Positions 17,569 to 26,220 of a stretch of DNA of 38,807 bases are shown piece by piece. A model generated the notes under the pieces. It was given only the letters and a program-made list of their open reading frames with translations, ran no database searches and had not been told where the DNA came from. The position numbers and the translations under genes were made by a program. Each line of letters starts with the position of its first letter. The stretch's first letter is position 1. This stretch comes from Tepidamorphus sp. (GTDB taxonomy: Bacteria; Pseudomonadota; Alphaproteobacteria; Rhizobiales; Tepidamorphaceae): the NCBI GenBank assembly GCA_028280885.1, contig JANQKY010000005.1:1-38807 (forward strand), given 5' to 3'.

Positions 17569-18309
17569 TCAGGCGAGATAGTCGTGCACGACGTCGCCGA
17601 GACCGAGCGTCAGGTCGGTGAGGATATGGCTCGCGCCGAGCACCTCGAGAACCGGCAGGTCGGCGACCGGCGCCAACGCATGGCCGTAGAGATCGAGGGC
17701 TGCCGGACCCGTCCAGGCACCCTTGAAAACGATGTCCTCCATGTAGTAGCGCACCAGCTCGCAGATGCGCGGCGTGCCGTCGACATGCGGGATGATCTTG
17801 AGCAGGAAGTTCGGCGCCGTCAGCGCGGGCATGACATCGGTCTCGGCCAGTTCGCGATGCTTGTAGCCCATCGTCGCGGTGGCGATGCGCACGGAGCCGA
17901 AATCGAGCGTGCCGACCAGCGTCTCCTTCTCGATCGCAAGCTTCGGGCAGGCGAGCTTCTTGGGGAAGCCCCAGAGCTCGCGGCCGCCGGCGATCGGGGA
18001 ATCGTCGTCGAGATACATCGCGTGCACATAGCCGCCGGTCTGGCCGTTGAAGCGGACCGGGATGACCTGGCCGGACTCGGTGTAGTCGCCGAAGCCGGTC
18101 GAATCGGGCATGCGGATGAATTCATACTTGACGATCGGGTCGGCCACCTCGAGCGGCGCGGGAACGACGGCGGCCAGCGCTTCCGGGTCGGTGCGATAGG
18201 TGATGATGAAGAATTCGCGGTTGTAGAAGCGGTAGGGGCCGGGCGGATAGGCCGGGCTCGTCAGCGGCATGGCATAGGCGCGGGCGCGGACATCGTCTTC
18301 GCTAATCAT
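17569..18309 (-). CDS. Acetoacetate decarboxylase family protein
   Basis: 246 residues when started at 18309, where GGGAGGCCCTG precedes the ATG; a start at 18399 would add 30 poorly conserved residues. [15 protein letters not shown] holds the adjacent Lys pair (K117, K118) that forms the Schiff base in acetoacetate decarboxylase. [11 protein letters not shown] and the late [17 protein letters not shown] are also typical. The known reaction is acetoacetate to acetone and CO2, but many family members are not true acetoacetate decarboxylases. No ketone-forming pathway surrounds it; the SDR across the gap is the only candidate partner. Confidence 0.85.
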   Translation of the reverse strand: MISEDDVRARAYAMPLTSPAYPPGPYRFYNREFFIITYRTDPEALAAVVPAPLEVADPIVKYEFIRMPDSTGFGDYTESGQVIPVRFNGQTGGYVHAMYLDDDSPIAGGRELWGFPKKLACPKLAIEKETLVGTLDFGSVRIATATMGYKHRELAETDVMPALTAPNFLLKIIPHVDGTPRICELVRYYMEDIVFKGAWTGPAALDLYGHALAPVADLPVLEVLGASHILTDLTLGLGDVVHDYLA

Positions 18310-18683
18310 CAGGGCCTCCCTTAACGGAAACAGCGTCTTGAAAACATCGATGTGACGGGCGCGAACGGCCGATACAGCCTGCCCGAAACCGTCCTGCACC
18401 GCACCCTACGCCTCTTTCGCAACTGCGAAAAGACACCGACGCAAGGCTTGCAATCCGGTCGCGAATAGCCCATGTATCGCCCACCGAAGAGGCGCGGACC
18501 GCGTTGCTTGAAGGCCTGGACCATGGCTTTCCGTCCGCCCCCATCCATTCGCTTCACCCATCGACACCCCAGGCTTCGCGGGCTGTCCCAAAGCCCCAAG
18601 ACCCGCGTAAACGCGGCGCTGCGGATGCGCGCGCCCGCACGCGGTCCCAGGCGCCTAAACGGCGTCGCAACGAAAGTACATAC
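18310..18683. other. Divergent leader region of the helicase gene
   Basis: A 374-bp gap between the decarboxylase-like gene and the helicase gene. The helicase reading frame stays open back to an ATG at 18504, so a 60-residue basic N-terminal extension is possible, but its Arg/Pro-rich sequence does not look like a folded domain. I see no repeat or RNA gene. A long untranslated leader, as found before some cold-induced helicases, is an alternative. Confidence 0.4.
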
Positions 18684-20057
18684 GTGACCACATTCAATGA
18701 CCTGTCGCTGTCCAGAACCCTTCTCGGCACGCTCGAGGAGACCGGCCTTGTGACGCCGACCCCCATTCAGGCCCAGGCGATCCCCTTCGTGCTGGACGGC
18801 CGCGATCTCGTCGGCATCGCCCAGACGGGAACCGGCAAGACGGCGGCCTTCGCGCTGCCGATCCTCGACCGGCTGCGGCCGAAGAAGCACAAGCGCACGG
18901 CCAAATCCTGCCGGACGCTGGTGTTGAGCCCGACGCGCGAACTGTCCGGCCAGATCGTCGATAGCTTCCGCCGCTTCGGCGCGAAGCTCGACCTGCGCGT
19001 CGAACTGGTGATCGGCGGCGTGTCGATCAACAATCAGATCCGCGCCCTGCGCAACGGCTGCGACGTACTGGTGGCAACGCCCGGACGGCTTCTCGATCTC
19101 GTCAAGCGCGGCGCGCTTGACCTTGACGCCGTCGAGATCCTGGTGCTCGACGAGGCCGACCAGATGCTCGACATGGGCTTCATCCACGATATCCGCGCGA
19201 TCATGACATATCTGCCGCAAGACCGGCAGACGCTCTTGTTTTCCGCCACCATGCCCAAGGCGATCGCCGACCTGTCGCGGCAGTTCCTGAGCGATCCGGC
19301 CGAGGTCTCCGTGACCCCCGTCGCCAAGACCGCCGACAAGATCGCCCAGACGGTCGAACACGTCGCCAAGGCCAACAAGCCGGCCAGGCTCGCCGAGATC
19401 CTGAGCGACCCGGCGATCGACCGGGCGCTCGTCTTCACCCGCACCAAGCACGGCGCCGACCGCCTGGTGCGCGGCCTGGACAAGGCCGGCATCCACGCCG
19501 CCGCGATCCACGGCAACAAGTCGCAGAACCAGCGTGACCGGACCCTGAAGGCCTTCCGCACCGGCGGCATCACCGCGCTGATCGCGACCGACATCGCCGC
19601 CCGCGGCCTCGACATCCCCGGCGTCAGCCATGTCGTCAACTACGAACTGCCGGAGGTGCCGGAAGCCTATGTTCACCGCATCGGCCGCACCGCCCGCGCC
19701 GGCGCCGACGGCATCGCGGTCGCCCTGTGCGATCCGGCCGAGCGCGCCCTCTTGCGCGGTATCGAGCGGCTGATCCGCATGCCGATCACCGTCAGCGGCG
19801 ACGAACCGGGCGATGCGCCCGAAGACCGGGCCGCCGCGCCGCAACGCCGTCGTCGCCGCCGCAAGCCGGCAGGCAAGCAAGCGGGCGAGCGGGCCGGTGA
19901 TACGGCGGGTGATACGGGGCGGACGTCCCGAAAGGGCCCCGGCCGCAAGAAGGCGGCGTCGGACACCGCGCGCGCCCGGAAGGCAAGCCGGCCCCGCCGG
20001 CGCACCGGCCGCAGCGCCGAAGCCGACCTCGATACGGTATCTTTTCTGCATGGATAG
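18684..20057 (+). CDS. rhlE: DEAD-box RNA helicase (RhlE-like)
   Basis: 457 residues from GTG 18684, chosen because [21 protein letters not shown] is where homologues begin; an ATG at 18504 would add 60 residues. Motifs in order: Q motif (about 23-29), AQTGTGKT (46-53), PTREL (83-87), ATPGR (131-135), DEAD (156-159), SAT (187-189), and [10 protein letters not shown] in the second RecA domain. The last 75 residues are a basic Arg/Lys/Pro tail that probably contacts RNA. It unwinds RNA with ATP in ribosome assembly or mRNA decay. The next gene, 74 bp on, encodes an IF-1 paralogue. That pairing suggests a shared role in translation under stress or cold. Confidence 0.9.
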   Translation: MTTFNDLSLSRTLLGTLEETGLVTPTPIQAQAIPFVLDGRDLVGIAQTGTGKTAAFALPILDRLRPKKHKRTAKSCRTLVLSPTRELSGQIVDSFRRFGAKLDLRVELVIGGVSINNQIRALRNGCDVLVATPGRLLDLVKRGALDLDAVEILVLDEADQMLDMGFIHDIRAIMTYLPQDRQTLLFSATMPKAIADLSRQFLSDPAEVSVTPVAKTADKIAQTVEHVAKANKPARLAEILSDPAIDRALVFTRTKHGADRLVRGLDKAGIHAAAIHGNKSQNQRDRTLKAFRTGGITALIATDIAARGLDIPGVSHVVNYELPEVPEAYVHRIGRTARAGADGIAVALCDPAERALLRGIERLIRMPITVSGDEPGDAPEDRAAAPQRRRRRRKPAGKQAGERAGDTAGDTGRTSRKGPGRKKAASDTARARKASRPRRRTGRSAEADLDTVSFLHG

Positions 20058-20131
20058 GGTGATCTCCGCGCCGGTCCGTGCCATAACCCCGGCAGCGCAA
20101 TCGGCAATGGGAGCCTGATCAGGAGTTCTGT

Positions 20132-20410
20132 ATGGCAAAGGAAGAAATGCTCGAATTCGAAGGGACCGTCACGGAAGTGCTTCCGGACGGGAACTTCCGG
20201 GTGAAGCTCGACAACGACCACGAGATCCTCGCCTATGCGGCGGGCAAGATGCGCAAGCACCGCATCCGCACGATCGCCGGCGACCGGGTCACCGTCGAGA
20301 TGAGCCCTTATGATCTCGAACGCGGCCGCATCAATTTCCGCCACCGCACGGCCGGCCCGACGCCCGGCGGCGGACCGCGGCGCGGCGCGGGCAATTTCCG
20401 GCGGCGGTAG
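20132..20410 (+). CDS. Translation initiation factor IF-1 paralogue with C-terminal extension
   Basis: 92 residues, against about 72 for ordinary IF-1. Residues 1-72 keep the S1/OB fold pattern ([39 protein letters not shown]). The last 20 are a Gly/Arg/Pro-rich tail ([14 protein letters not shown]), likely to bind RNA. IF-1 sits in the A site of the 30S subunit during initiation. It is not next to the usual infA neighbours, and many alphaproteobacteria carry a second IF-1, so this is probably the extra copy. The ATG follows AGGAGTTCTGT. Its stop is 12 bp from the NYN gene stop. Confidence 0.85.
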   Translation: MAKEEMLEFEGTVTEVLPDGNFRVKLDNDHEILAYAAGKMRKHRIRTIAGDRVTVEMSPYDLERGRINFRHRTAGPTPGGGPRRGAGNFRRR

Positions 20411-20422
20411 GGGTCCGAAACC

Positions 20423-21046
20423 CTACCACGACGCCGGTTTGCGGATCTCAGTCCCGTCTGCCTTGAAAAGCGTGTTCGGAAATTGCGCGGCCGCGAGATC
20501 GGAAGGACGAATATGCCTTACGAAAGTGGCCGCCGACGCCAGATTCTTGTTCGGCCTGCCGCCATCCAGCCAAACCAACCCGACATTTCGGCCGAGTTCC
20601 TTGGCCACGATACGAATGGGCTCAATCAGATCCGTATCCTGCGATAGAACGAACGCGGTATCGTATCGCCCCTTCCATCCGTCGTTTATCAGATGAGACG
20701 CAAGGTTCACATCCGACCCTTTCTCCTCCGTATCGTGGATTTCGACAAAGGTCGAGGGATCCGATACGAGCGGTCGCCGCTTGGTCTTCGCCAGGAATTT
20801 GCCGTAGTGAAACCTTATGTTGGGAACAGTGGACAGCGCATTGAGGAGTATTTGTTGCCTGCGCGGAGCACCTGGATCACCTGATCTGGCGGAGACTCGC
20901 GCCGTGAAATATCGAATCCTGTCGACACTGTCGCCGGGCCGTACAAGTCTCTCGGCAAGCCTGGCAGGATTTAGCCACTTGAAGCGAGTGCCCTGGAGCG
21001 CACGATAATACAGATTAAATCCGTCTATATAGACATAGACCTTCAT
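20423..21046 (-). CDS. NYN-domain (PIN-like) nuclease
   Basis: 207 residues from ATG 21046. MKVYVYIDGFNLYYRAL opens the NYN/LabA fold with D8. KGSDVNLASHL supplies D112, and LSQDTDLIEPIRI supplies D137 and D139; these acidic residues bind metal in PIN-like RNases. The first arm of an in-frame alternative start (21088) lies inside a hairpin and is unlikely. Codon use is less GC-rich than in the neighbours (YVYIDG uses TAT and ATA), which hints at acquisition. It stands alone between the IF-1 paralogue and the ffh operon. A strong promoter, a 20-bp palindrome and a terminator-like hairpin precede it. It may cleave RNA as a stress or defence factor; no antitoxin-like partner is visible. Confidence 0.85.
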   Translation of the reverse strand: MKVYVYIDGFNLYYRALQGTRFKWLNPARLAERLVRPGDSVDRIRYFTARVSARSGDPGAPRRQQILLNALSTVPNIRFHYGKFLAKTKRRPLVSDPSTFVEIHDTEEKGSDVNLASHLINDGWKGRYDTAFVLSQDTDLIEPIRIVAKELGRNVGLVWLDGGRPNKNLASAATFVRHIRPSDLAAAQFPNTLFKADGTEIRKPASW

Positions 21047-21062
21047 GGCGCCCCCGAAACAA

Positions 21063-21099
21063 CAAAGGCCGCCTGAGCTTTCACTCATCGCGGCCTTTG
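21063..21099 (-). terminator. Terminator-like leader hairpin (possible attenuator) of the NYN gene
   Basis: CAAAGGCCGC (21099-21090 on the minus strand) pairs over 10 bp with GCGGCCTTTG (21072-21063), with an inner TGAG/CTCA stem. The T-rich TTGTTGTTTC follows, and the NYN start is only 10-15 bases further. It looks like an intrinsic terminator placed between promoter and gene. It could also be the 3' end of a short RNA of about 70 nt. Confidence 0.6.
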
Positions 21100-21100
21100 A

Positions 21101-21120
21101 GCCAATAGCACGCTATTGGC
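21101..21120 (-). promoter_or_regulatory. 20-bp palindrome downstream of the NYN promoter
   Basis: GCCAATAGC and GCTATTGGC flank a two-base centre, a perfect 9+9 inverted repeat. It begins about 13 bases after the -10 box, around the expected transcription start, so it could be a repressor operator or the first hairpin of the leader RNA. Confidence 0.65.
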
Positions 21121-21132
21121 GGGTATGAATCC

Positions 21133-21160
21133 AATATAATCCCCGTTCGCTAACTGTCAA
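21133..21160 (-). promoter_or_regulatory. Sigma-70 promoter of the NYN gene
   Basis: On the minus strand TTGACA (21160-21155) and TATATT (21138-21133) are separated by 16 bp. It is one of the best consensus matches in the window and drives transcription toward the palindrome, the hairpin and the NYN gene. Confidence 0.7.
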
Positions 21161-21233
21161 TGAAGCTTGACAAGCCAGTCGGACTGAGAAACGTCGATCG
21201 TGAAGGTGGAAACGGTCGGTCCATCGATCATCC

Positions 21234-21262
21234 TTGACTCGTCGCCCCCGCGACCGTATCTA
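21234..21262 (+). promoter_or_regulatory. Sigma-70 promoter for the YHS-ffh operon
   Basis: TTGACT (21234-21239) and TATCTA (21257-21262) are 17 bp apart, about 125 bp before the small Cys-rich gene. The leader contains a hairpin (CACCCGC 21332-21338 with GCGGGTG 21355-21361) followed by CGTTTTCG, whose role is unknown. Confidence 0.6.
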
Positions 21263-21387
21263 CCGCGTTAATTCACGTCGAAGCGACTGAACCAGACAAG
21301 GCCGCGCCGCACTTGAGGCGGTCGGGGTCAACACCCGCCAGCGAAGGCTCGCCCGCGGGTGCGTTTTCGTATGGAGCCGCCATTCTC

Positions 21388-21594
21388 ATGGCCGAAGCGT
21401 TGAACATCGCCGATTGCGTCAACGAGACCTGCCCCTGGTCGGGCAAGCCGGTGAGCCCGGATTCGCTGACGCTCTACCGGGGCAAGGTGGTCGGCTTCTG
21501 CAATCCCGGCTGCCGCGACAAGTTCGAGGCGGCGACGGCGCTGTTCGACAAGGCGCTAGCCGCCGGTGGCGGATCTGAAGTCGGCAACGGATAA
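21388..21594 (+). CDS. Small Cys-rich YHS/TRASH-like protein
   Basis: 68 residues from ATG 21388. Four cysteines are C10, C15, C38 and C42. The pattern CPWSGKPVSPDSLTLYRGKVVGFCNPGC resembles YHS/TRASH domains, which bind metal and read like CPVTGKPV...YRGKRYYFCC.GC. It is a cytoplasmic protein without signal or membrane segment. Similar tiny proteins are sometimes labelled glutathione S-transferase without support. It lies 17 bp before ffh and behind the same promoter, so it is produced with the SRP protein. A metal or redox sensor or carrier is possible; no function is shown. Confidence 0.75.
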   Translation: MAEALNIADCVNETCPWSGKPVSPDSLTLYRGKVVGFCNPGCRDKFEAATALFDKALAAGGGSEVGNG

Positions 21595-21611
21595 AGCGGG
21601 TCAGTCACACG

Positions 21612-23213
21612 ATGTTCGATTCCCTTCAGCAACGCCTGTCCGGCATCCTCGACACGCTGACCAAGCGTGGCGCGCTGAGCGAGGCCGATGTCTCGGCTGC
21701 GCTGCGCGAGGTGCGCCGGGCGCTGCTGGAGGCCGATGTCGCCCTCGACGTGGTGCGCGGGTTCGTCGACACGGTGCGCGAGCGCGCCGTCGGCGCCGAG
21801 GTGCTGAAATCGGTCAGCCCCGGCCAGATGGTCGTCAAGATCGTCCATGACGCCCTCGTCGAGACGCTGGGCGCGACGGCCGAGCCGATCGATCTGAACG
21901 CCGCCCCTCCGGTCGCCATCATGATGGTCGGCCTGCAGGGCTCGGGCAAGACGACGACGACGGCCAAGATCGCCAAGCGGCTGACCGAGCGCGGCAGCTC
22001 GAAAATCCTGATGGCCTCGCTCGATACCCGCCGCCCGGCCGCCCAGGAACAGCTTAAAGTCCTGGGTGAGCAGGTGTCGGTCGACACCCTGCCGATCGTC
22101 GCGGGACAGTCGCCCGTCCAGATCGCCGGCCGCGCCATGCAGGCGGCTAGGCTCGGCGGCTATGACGTGGTCATGCTCGACACCGCCGGACGTCAGTTCG
22201 TCGACGAGGCGCTGATGACCGAGATGGCGGAGATCGAGGCGGCCGCAAAGCCGCACGAGATCCTGCTGGTTGCTGACGCGCTGACCGGCCAGGACGCCGT
22301 CAACCTCGCCCGCGCCTTCGATGAAAGGCTGCCGCTGACCGGCATTGTGCTGACCCGTTTGGATGGCGACGGCCGCGGCGGCGCGGCGCTTTCGATGCGG
22401 GCGGTGACGGGCAAGCCGATCAAGCTTGCCGGCACGGGTGAGAAGCTCGACCAGCTTGAGGATTTCCATCCCGAACGCATCGCTAACCGGATCCTCGGCA
22501 TGGGCGATATCGTCTCGCTGGTCGAGAAGGCCGCCGAGACGATCGATGCCGAGAAGGCCAAGAAGATCGCCGACAAGATGCGCAAGGGCGCATTCGACCT
22601 CGACGATCTCGCCACCCAGCTCAAGCAGATGGAAAAGATCGGCGGCATGTCCGGCGTGCTCGGCATGCTGCCGGGCATCGGCAAGATGAAGAAGCAGCTG
22701 GATTCGGCCAATCTCGACGACAAGGTGATCAAGCGCCAGTCGGCGATCATCTCCTCGATGACGCCGCAGGAGCGCCGCAAGCCGGACATCCTGAAGGCCA
22801 GCCGCAAGAAGCGCATCGCCGCCGGCTCCGGCACCCAGGTCGCCGAGGTCAACAAGCTGCTCAAGATGCACCGCCAGATGGCCGACGTGATGAAGGCGAT
22901 GGGCGGCAAGAAGGGCAAGCGCGGCGGCCTTGGCGCCCTGTTCGGCATGGGCGGCGGGATGCCGGGGGGCATGCCCGGGGGTATGCCGCCCGGGATGCCC
23001 GACCTGTCGCCCGAGGAACTCGCCGCGCTGCAGGCCGAGGGCGGCCTGCCCAAGGACATGCCCGACCTGTCGAAGCTGCCGGGCGGACTGCCTGGTGGTC
23101 TCGGTGGTATCGCCGGTGGTGGATTGCCCGGATTGGGCGGCGGCCTGCCGAAGGGCGGCCTTCCCGGACTTCCCGGCATGGCCAGGCCCAAGGGCAAGGG
23201 CAAGAAGCGCTAG
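21612..23213 (+). CDS. ffh: Signal recognition particle protein
   Basis: 533 residues, longer than the roughly 450 of E. coli. It binds 4.5S RNA and signal sequences of nascent membrane proteins and docks with FtsY. The N domain is followed by the GTPase with GLQGSGKTTTTAKI (107-120), DTAGR and TRLDGDGRGGA, then the Met-rich M domain (about 300-450). The last 80 residues are a Gly/Met/Pro/Leu repeat tail (GGMPGGMPGGMPPGMP and LPGGLPGGLGG). The tail is unusual in length. The ribosome site is weak. ffs was not seen nearby. Confidence 0.97.
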   Translation: MFDSLQQRLSGILDTLTKRGALSEADVSAALREVRRALLEADVALDVVRGFVDTVRERAVGAEVLKSVSPGQMVVKIVHDALVETLGATAEPIDLNAAPPVAIMMVGLQGSGKTTTTAKIAKRLTERGSSKILMASLDTRRPAAQEQLKVLGEQVSVDTLPIVAGQSPVQIAGRAMQAARLGGYDVVMLDTAGRQFVDEALMTEMAEIEAAAKPHEILLVADALTGQDAVNLARAFDERLPLTGIVLTRLDGDGRGGAALSMRAVTGKPIKLAGTGEKLDQLEDFHPERIANRILGMGDIVSLVEKAAETIDAEKAKKIADKMRKGAFDLDDLATQLKQMEKIGGMSGVLGMLPGIGKMKKQLDSANLDDKVIKRQSAIISSMTPQERRKPDILKASRKKRIAAGSGTQVAEVNKLLKMHRQMADVMKAMGGKKGKRGGLGALFGMGGGMPGGMPGGMPPGMPDLSPEELAALQAEGGLPKDMPDLSKLPGGLPGGLGGIAGGGLPGLGGGLPKGGLPGLPGMARPKGKGKKR

Positions 23214-23279
23214 GACGGCTGTCCTGCCTGATGAATTGAGAACTTCAACGAACAGCAACGTAAGCGTAAGGAAACCTGA

Positions 23280-23693
23280 ATGTCTCTGAAAATCCGACTG
23301 GCCCGTGGTGGCGCCAAGAAGCGGCCGTTCTACCGGATCGTCGTGGCCGATTCCCGCAGCCCGCGCGACGGCCGTTTCATCGAGAAGCTCGGCACCTTCA
23401 ACCCGCTCCTGCCGAAGGACCACGAGGAGCGCGTCGTGCTCGACCTGGAGAAGACCCAGGGCTGGATCGCCAAGGGCGCCAAGCCGACCGACCGCGTGCT
23501 GCGCTTCCTCGATGCCGCCGGCGTCATGACCCGGCCGGCCCGCAACAACCCGAACAAGGCCAAGCCCGGCGCCAAGGCGCAGGAGCGCATCGAGATGAAG
23601 CGCCAGGCCGAGGAAGAGGCCAAGGCCGCAGCCGAAGAGGCCGCAGCAGCGCCGGCTGAAGAGACGCCTGCCGAGGAAGCCGCCGCGAGCTGA
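23280..23693 (+). CDS. rpsP: 30S ribosomal protein S16
   Basis: 137 residues, against about 80 in E. coli. Residues 1-80 are a typical S16 ([37 protein letters not shown]). From residue 85 onward a helical, Lys/Glu/Ala-rich extension ends in [11 protein letters not shown]. Such tails are frequent in alphaproteobacteria. S16 binds 16S rRNA and helps assemble the 30S body. It starts 66 bp after ffh, with TAAGGAAACCTGA before the ATG, and leads the block rpsP-rimM-trmD-rplS. Confidence 0.97.
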   Translation: MSLKIRLARGGAKKRPFYRIVVADSRSPRDGRFIEKLGTFNPLLPKDHEERVVLDLEKTQGWIAKGAKPTDRVLRFLDAAGVMTRPARNNPNKAKPGAKAQERIEMKRQAEEEAKAAAEEAAAAPAEETPAEEAAAS

Positions 23694-23722
23694 CGGGTCG
23701 ATAAAACGCCCGGAGCCAGCCG

Positions 23723-24250
23723 ATGGCCGGCAAGCACGAGCGGCTCTGTGTCGGGATCATCGGCGCCCCCCGCGGCGTGCGTGGCGAGGTCCGGATCAAG
23801 AGCTTCACCGCCGATCCCCTCGACATCGCGGCCTACGGGCCGGTCGAGACGGAAGACGGCAGAACGCTCACGATCACGGCGGCGCAACCGGCCAAGAGCG
23901 TGGTGGTCGTCCGGTTCAAGGGCATCGCCGATCGCGACCAGGCCGAGGCCCTGAAGAATGTCCGGCTCTATATCGACCGGGCGTTGTTGCCGGAGCCGGA
24001 CGACGAGGAGTGGTACCACGCCGACCTGATCGGCCTTGCCGTGGCGGACACGGACGGGACCCGGATCGGCACGGTGGCGACGGTGCAGGATTTCGGCGGC
24101 GGTGACCTCCTGGAGGTCGCGCTTGAGGGTCAACGGAAGACGGTCTTCGTGCCGTTTACCCGCGACGTGGTGCCGGTGGTGAATGTGAAGGACGGCCTGG
24201 TGGTGATCGATCCGCCTCCGGGCCTGATGGACGAAGAGGACAGATCATGA
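23723..24250 (+). CDS. rimM: Ribosome maturation factor
   Basis: 175 residues. The N-terminal RimM barrel ([25 protein letters not shown]) is followed by a PRC barrel from about residue 92 ([38 protein letters not shown]). RimM binds S19 and assists 30S head maturation. The gene lies 29 bp after rpsP behind a GGAG site and overlaps trmD by four bases. Confidence 0.96.
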   Translation: MAGKHERLCVGIIGAPRGVRGEVRIKSFTADPLDIAAYGPVETEDGRTLTITAAQPAKSVVVVRFKGIADRDQAEALKNVRLYIDRALLPEPDDEEWYHADLIGLAVADTDGTRIGTVATVQDFGGGDLLEVALEGQRKTVFVPFTRDVVPVVNVKDGLVVIDPPPGLMDEEDRS

Positions 24251-24993
24251 GCGGATGGCACGCGACCGTGCTGACCCTCTATCCCGAGATGTTTCCGGGA
24301 CCGCTGGCGCACGCGCTGGCGGGCCGGGCGCTTGCGGCCGATCTGTGGCGCCTCGTTGTCGTCGACATTCGCGATTTCGCCACTGACAAACACCGCTCGG
24401 TCGACGACACGCCGGCCGGTGGCGGCCCCGGCATGGTGATGAAGGCCGACGTGACCGCCGCCGCCATCGACCATGCCGCGCGTGAAGCAGACATCAGGCC
24501 ACGCCTGCTGCTCACCCCGCGCGGCCGGCCGCTCGGCCAGAACCGCATCCGCGAACTGGCGGCGGGACCGGGCGTGATCCTCATCTGTGGCCGGTTCGAG
24601 GGGATCGACGAACGGGTCGTCGAGGCCCGTGACCTCGAGGAGGTCTCGCTCGGCGACTTCGTGATGTCGGGCGGCGAGATCCCGGCGCTCGCCCTGATCG
24701 ATGCCTGCGTCCGGCTGCTGCCGGGCGTCATGGGCGCCAGCGCCTCGGGCGACGAGGAGAGCTTCGAGGCCGGCCTGCTCGAATACCCGCACTACACCCG
24801 GCCTCAGGTCTTCGAGGGGCGGGCGATCCCCGAGGTTCTGCTGTCCGGCGACCACGGCAAGGTGGCCGCCTGGCGGCGGAGCGAGGCGGAACGGATCACC
24901 CGCGAACGCCGACCCGATCTCTGGTCGGCCTATGTCGGTTCGAAGACCACCGATTCGGGCACCGGTGTCGACAATATGACAGGTTTGAAGTAG
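24247..24993 (+). CDS. trmD: tRNA (guanine-37-N1)-methyltransferase
   Basis: 248 residues. It methylates G37 of tRNAs with G at position 36 using SAM and prevents frameshifting. The SPOUT trefoil-knot motifs [13 protein letters not shown] and [14 protein letters not shown] are present, as is the [14 protein letters not shown] region. Its ATGA overlap with rimM indicates translational coupling. The C-terminal 20 residues (after [12 protein letters not shown]) are a short variable tail. Confidence 0.97.
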   Translation: MSGWHATVLTLYPEMFPGPLAHALAGRALAADLWRLVVVDIRDFATDKHRSVDDTPAGGGPGMVMKADVTAAAIDHAAREADIRPRLLLTPRGRPLGQNRIRELAAGPGVILICGRFEGIDERVVEARDLEEVSLGDFVMSGGEIPALALIDACVRLLPGVMGASASGDEESFEAGLLEYPHYTRPQVFEGRAIPEVLLSGDHGKVAAWRRSEAERITRERRPDLWSAYVGSKTTDSGTGVDNMTGLK

Positions 24994-25065
24994 ACGAACG
25001 CCAACCGAAGCGCAGGCGGCGGCAGCACCCGCGACGCGCGCGACAGTTTGAAGGAAGAGTAAGAA

Positions 25066-25800
25066 ATGAACATTCTGCAGCAACTCGAAAAAGAGCACGC
25101 CGACGCGCTTGCCGCCAGCCGTCCCGTACCGGAGTTCCGGCCGGGCGACACGCTTCGCGTCCATGTCCGCATCGTCGAGGGCGAGCGCACCCGCGTGCAG
25201 GCCTATGAGGGCGTCTGCATCGCCCGCGGCGGCCAGGGCATCAACGAGAGCTTCACGGTCCGCAAGATCTCCTACGGCGAGGGCGTCGAGCGCGTCTTCC
25301 CGATCCACTCGCCGAATGTCGAGCAGATCGAGGTCAAGCGCCGCGGCAAGGTGCGCCGGGCCAAGCTCTATTATCTGCGCGAGCGCCGCGGCAAGGCGGC
25401 CCGCATCCCCGAGCGCGTCGACCATCGCGCCGGGCCGAAGGGCAAGGACGCGAAGGCCGCCGCGAAGTCCGGCGAGTTGAAGGCGCTGTTCACCAAGCCG
25501 AAGGGCGCGCCGGACGATCTGACGCGGATCAACGGCGTCGGCGAGGTGCTGGTCGAGAAGCTGCACAAGCTCGGCATCACCAAGTTTGATCAGATCGCCG
25601 GCTTCTCGGATGAGGATATCGCCAAGGTCGACGACGTTCTCGACTTCAAGGGCCGCATCGAGCGCGAGGACTGGATCGGCCAGGCCCGCGCCCTGATCGC
25701 CGAGGCGACCGCCGACGAGATCCAGGTCGACGAGGCTCCCGCCGAGGAGGCCGCTCCCGAGGCGGCGGTCGAAGCGCCGGCCGAGGAAAAGAAGGATTGA
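25066..25800 (+). CDS. rplS: 50S ribosomal protein L19 with fused helix-hairpin-helix domain
   Basis: 244 residues, about twice the usual 115-130. Residues 1-118 are normal L19 ([47 protein letters not shown]), which sits at the 30S-50S interface. After a Lys/Ala linker, residues 149-209 form a helix-hairpin-helix unit ([31 protein letters not shown] and [15 protein letters not shown]). Alphaproteobacterial NuoE and L21 carry the same kind of unit at their C-termini. An acidic Ala/Glu/Pro tail ends in EKKD. The frame is continuous through the junction. A strong terminator follows. Confidence 0.95.
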   Translation: MNILQQLEKEHADALAASRPVPEFRPGDTLRVHVRIVEGERTRVQAYEGVCIARGGQGINESFTVRKISYGEGVERVFPIHSPNVEQIEVKRRGKVRRAKLYYLRERRGKAARIPERVDHRAGPKGKDAKAAAKSGELKALFTKPKGAPDDLTRINGVGEVLVEKLHKLGITKFDQIAGFSDEDIAKVDDVLDFKGRIEREDWIGQARALIAEATADEIQVDEAPAEEAAPEAAVEAPAEEKKD

Positions 25801-25824
25801 CCAGGTCCTTCCGATGCGATTTCA

Positions 25825-25848
25825 GGGCGGCCGCGTGCCGCCCTTTTT
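25825..25848 (+). terminator. Rho-independent terminator after rplS
   Basis: GGGCGGC (25825-25831) pairs with GCCGCCC (25837-25843), followed by TTTTT. It ends the ffh-rpsP-rimM-trmD-rplS unit. Confidence 0.85.
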
Positions 25849-25890
25849 ATGTGGATTGAATTGGTCACTGTCGTAGACCGGACGGCACGC

Positions 25891-25969
25891 GGCCGCGCAA
25901 GGAATCCCGCGCGCCGGTGTCCCCCATGCCCTGGCAATAGCAAACCGATGCCCCGCTAAACCGGCGACG
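25891..25969. repeat. 79-bp duplicated segment, copy 1
   Basis: Bases 25891-25969 repeat at 26221-26299 in the same orientation with one mismatch. The pair is 330 bp apart. The segment contains CCCCATGCCCTGGCAATAG and no credible gene. Short translated frames on either strand are chance. Confidence 0.85.
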
Positions 25970-26004
25970 ACCCCGGAGCTGGTGCGATGAGCGGCCGTGC
26001 CATG

Positions 26005-26200
26005 CCCCCTCACCCCGGCCCTTCGGGCCGACCCTCTCCCGCGGGGGGAGAGGGTACGCGTGCATCTGATGGGCCGGGTGATGGTGGCGACCGTCCGGGA
26101 ACGAAAACCCTCATCGCAGCAAGTGATAGCGCTACAGATTTGCCCGATCCGTCCAGCGCGCTCTTACCCTCTCCCTTCCGCAGGAGAGGGTGGTCCGCGC
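26005..26200. other. Hairpin-rich spacer between the 79-bp duplicates
   Basis: Two strong hairpins of the same type occur here. ACCCTCTCCC (26031-26040) pairs with GGGAGAGGGT (26046-26055), and ACCCTCTCC (26166-26174) pairs with GGAGAGGGT (26183-26191). A third short stem is CGGCCC/GGGCCG near 26017-26031. A relative is at 32014. These are likely dispersed intergenic repeats. Confidence 0.55.
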
Positions 26201-26220
26201 CGCAGGCGCGGGCCGGGGGC

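Noticed and set aside
21063..21361. 4.5S RNA (ffs) next to ffh
   Set aside because: The GGAA tetraloop helix and the conserved asymmetric loop of SRP RNA are not present in this gap on either strand.
21474..23423. 649-residue open frame on the minus strand opposite ffh
   Set aside because: It is antisense to ffh and has no domain pattern.
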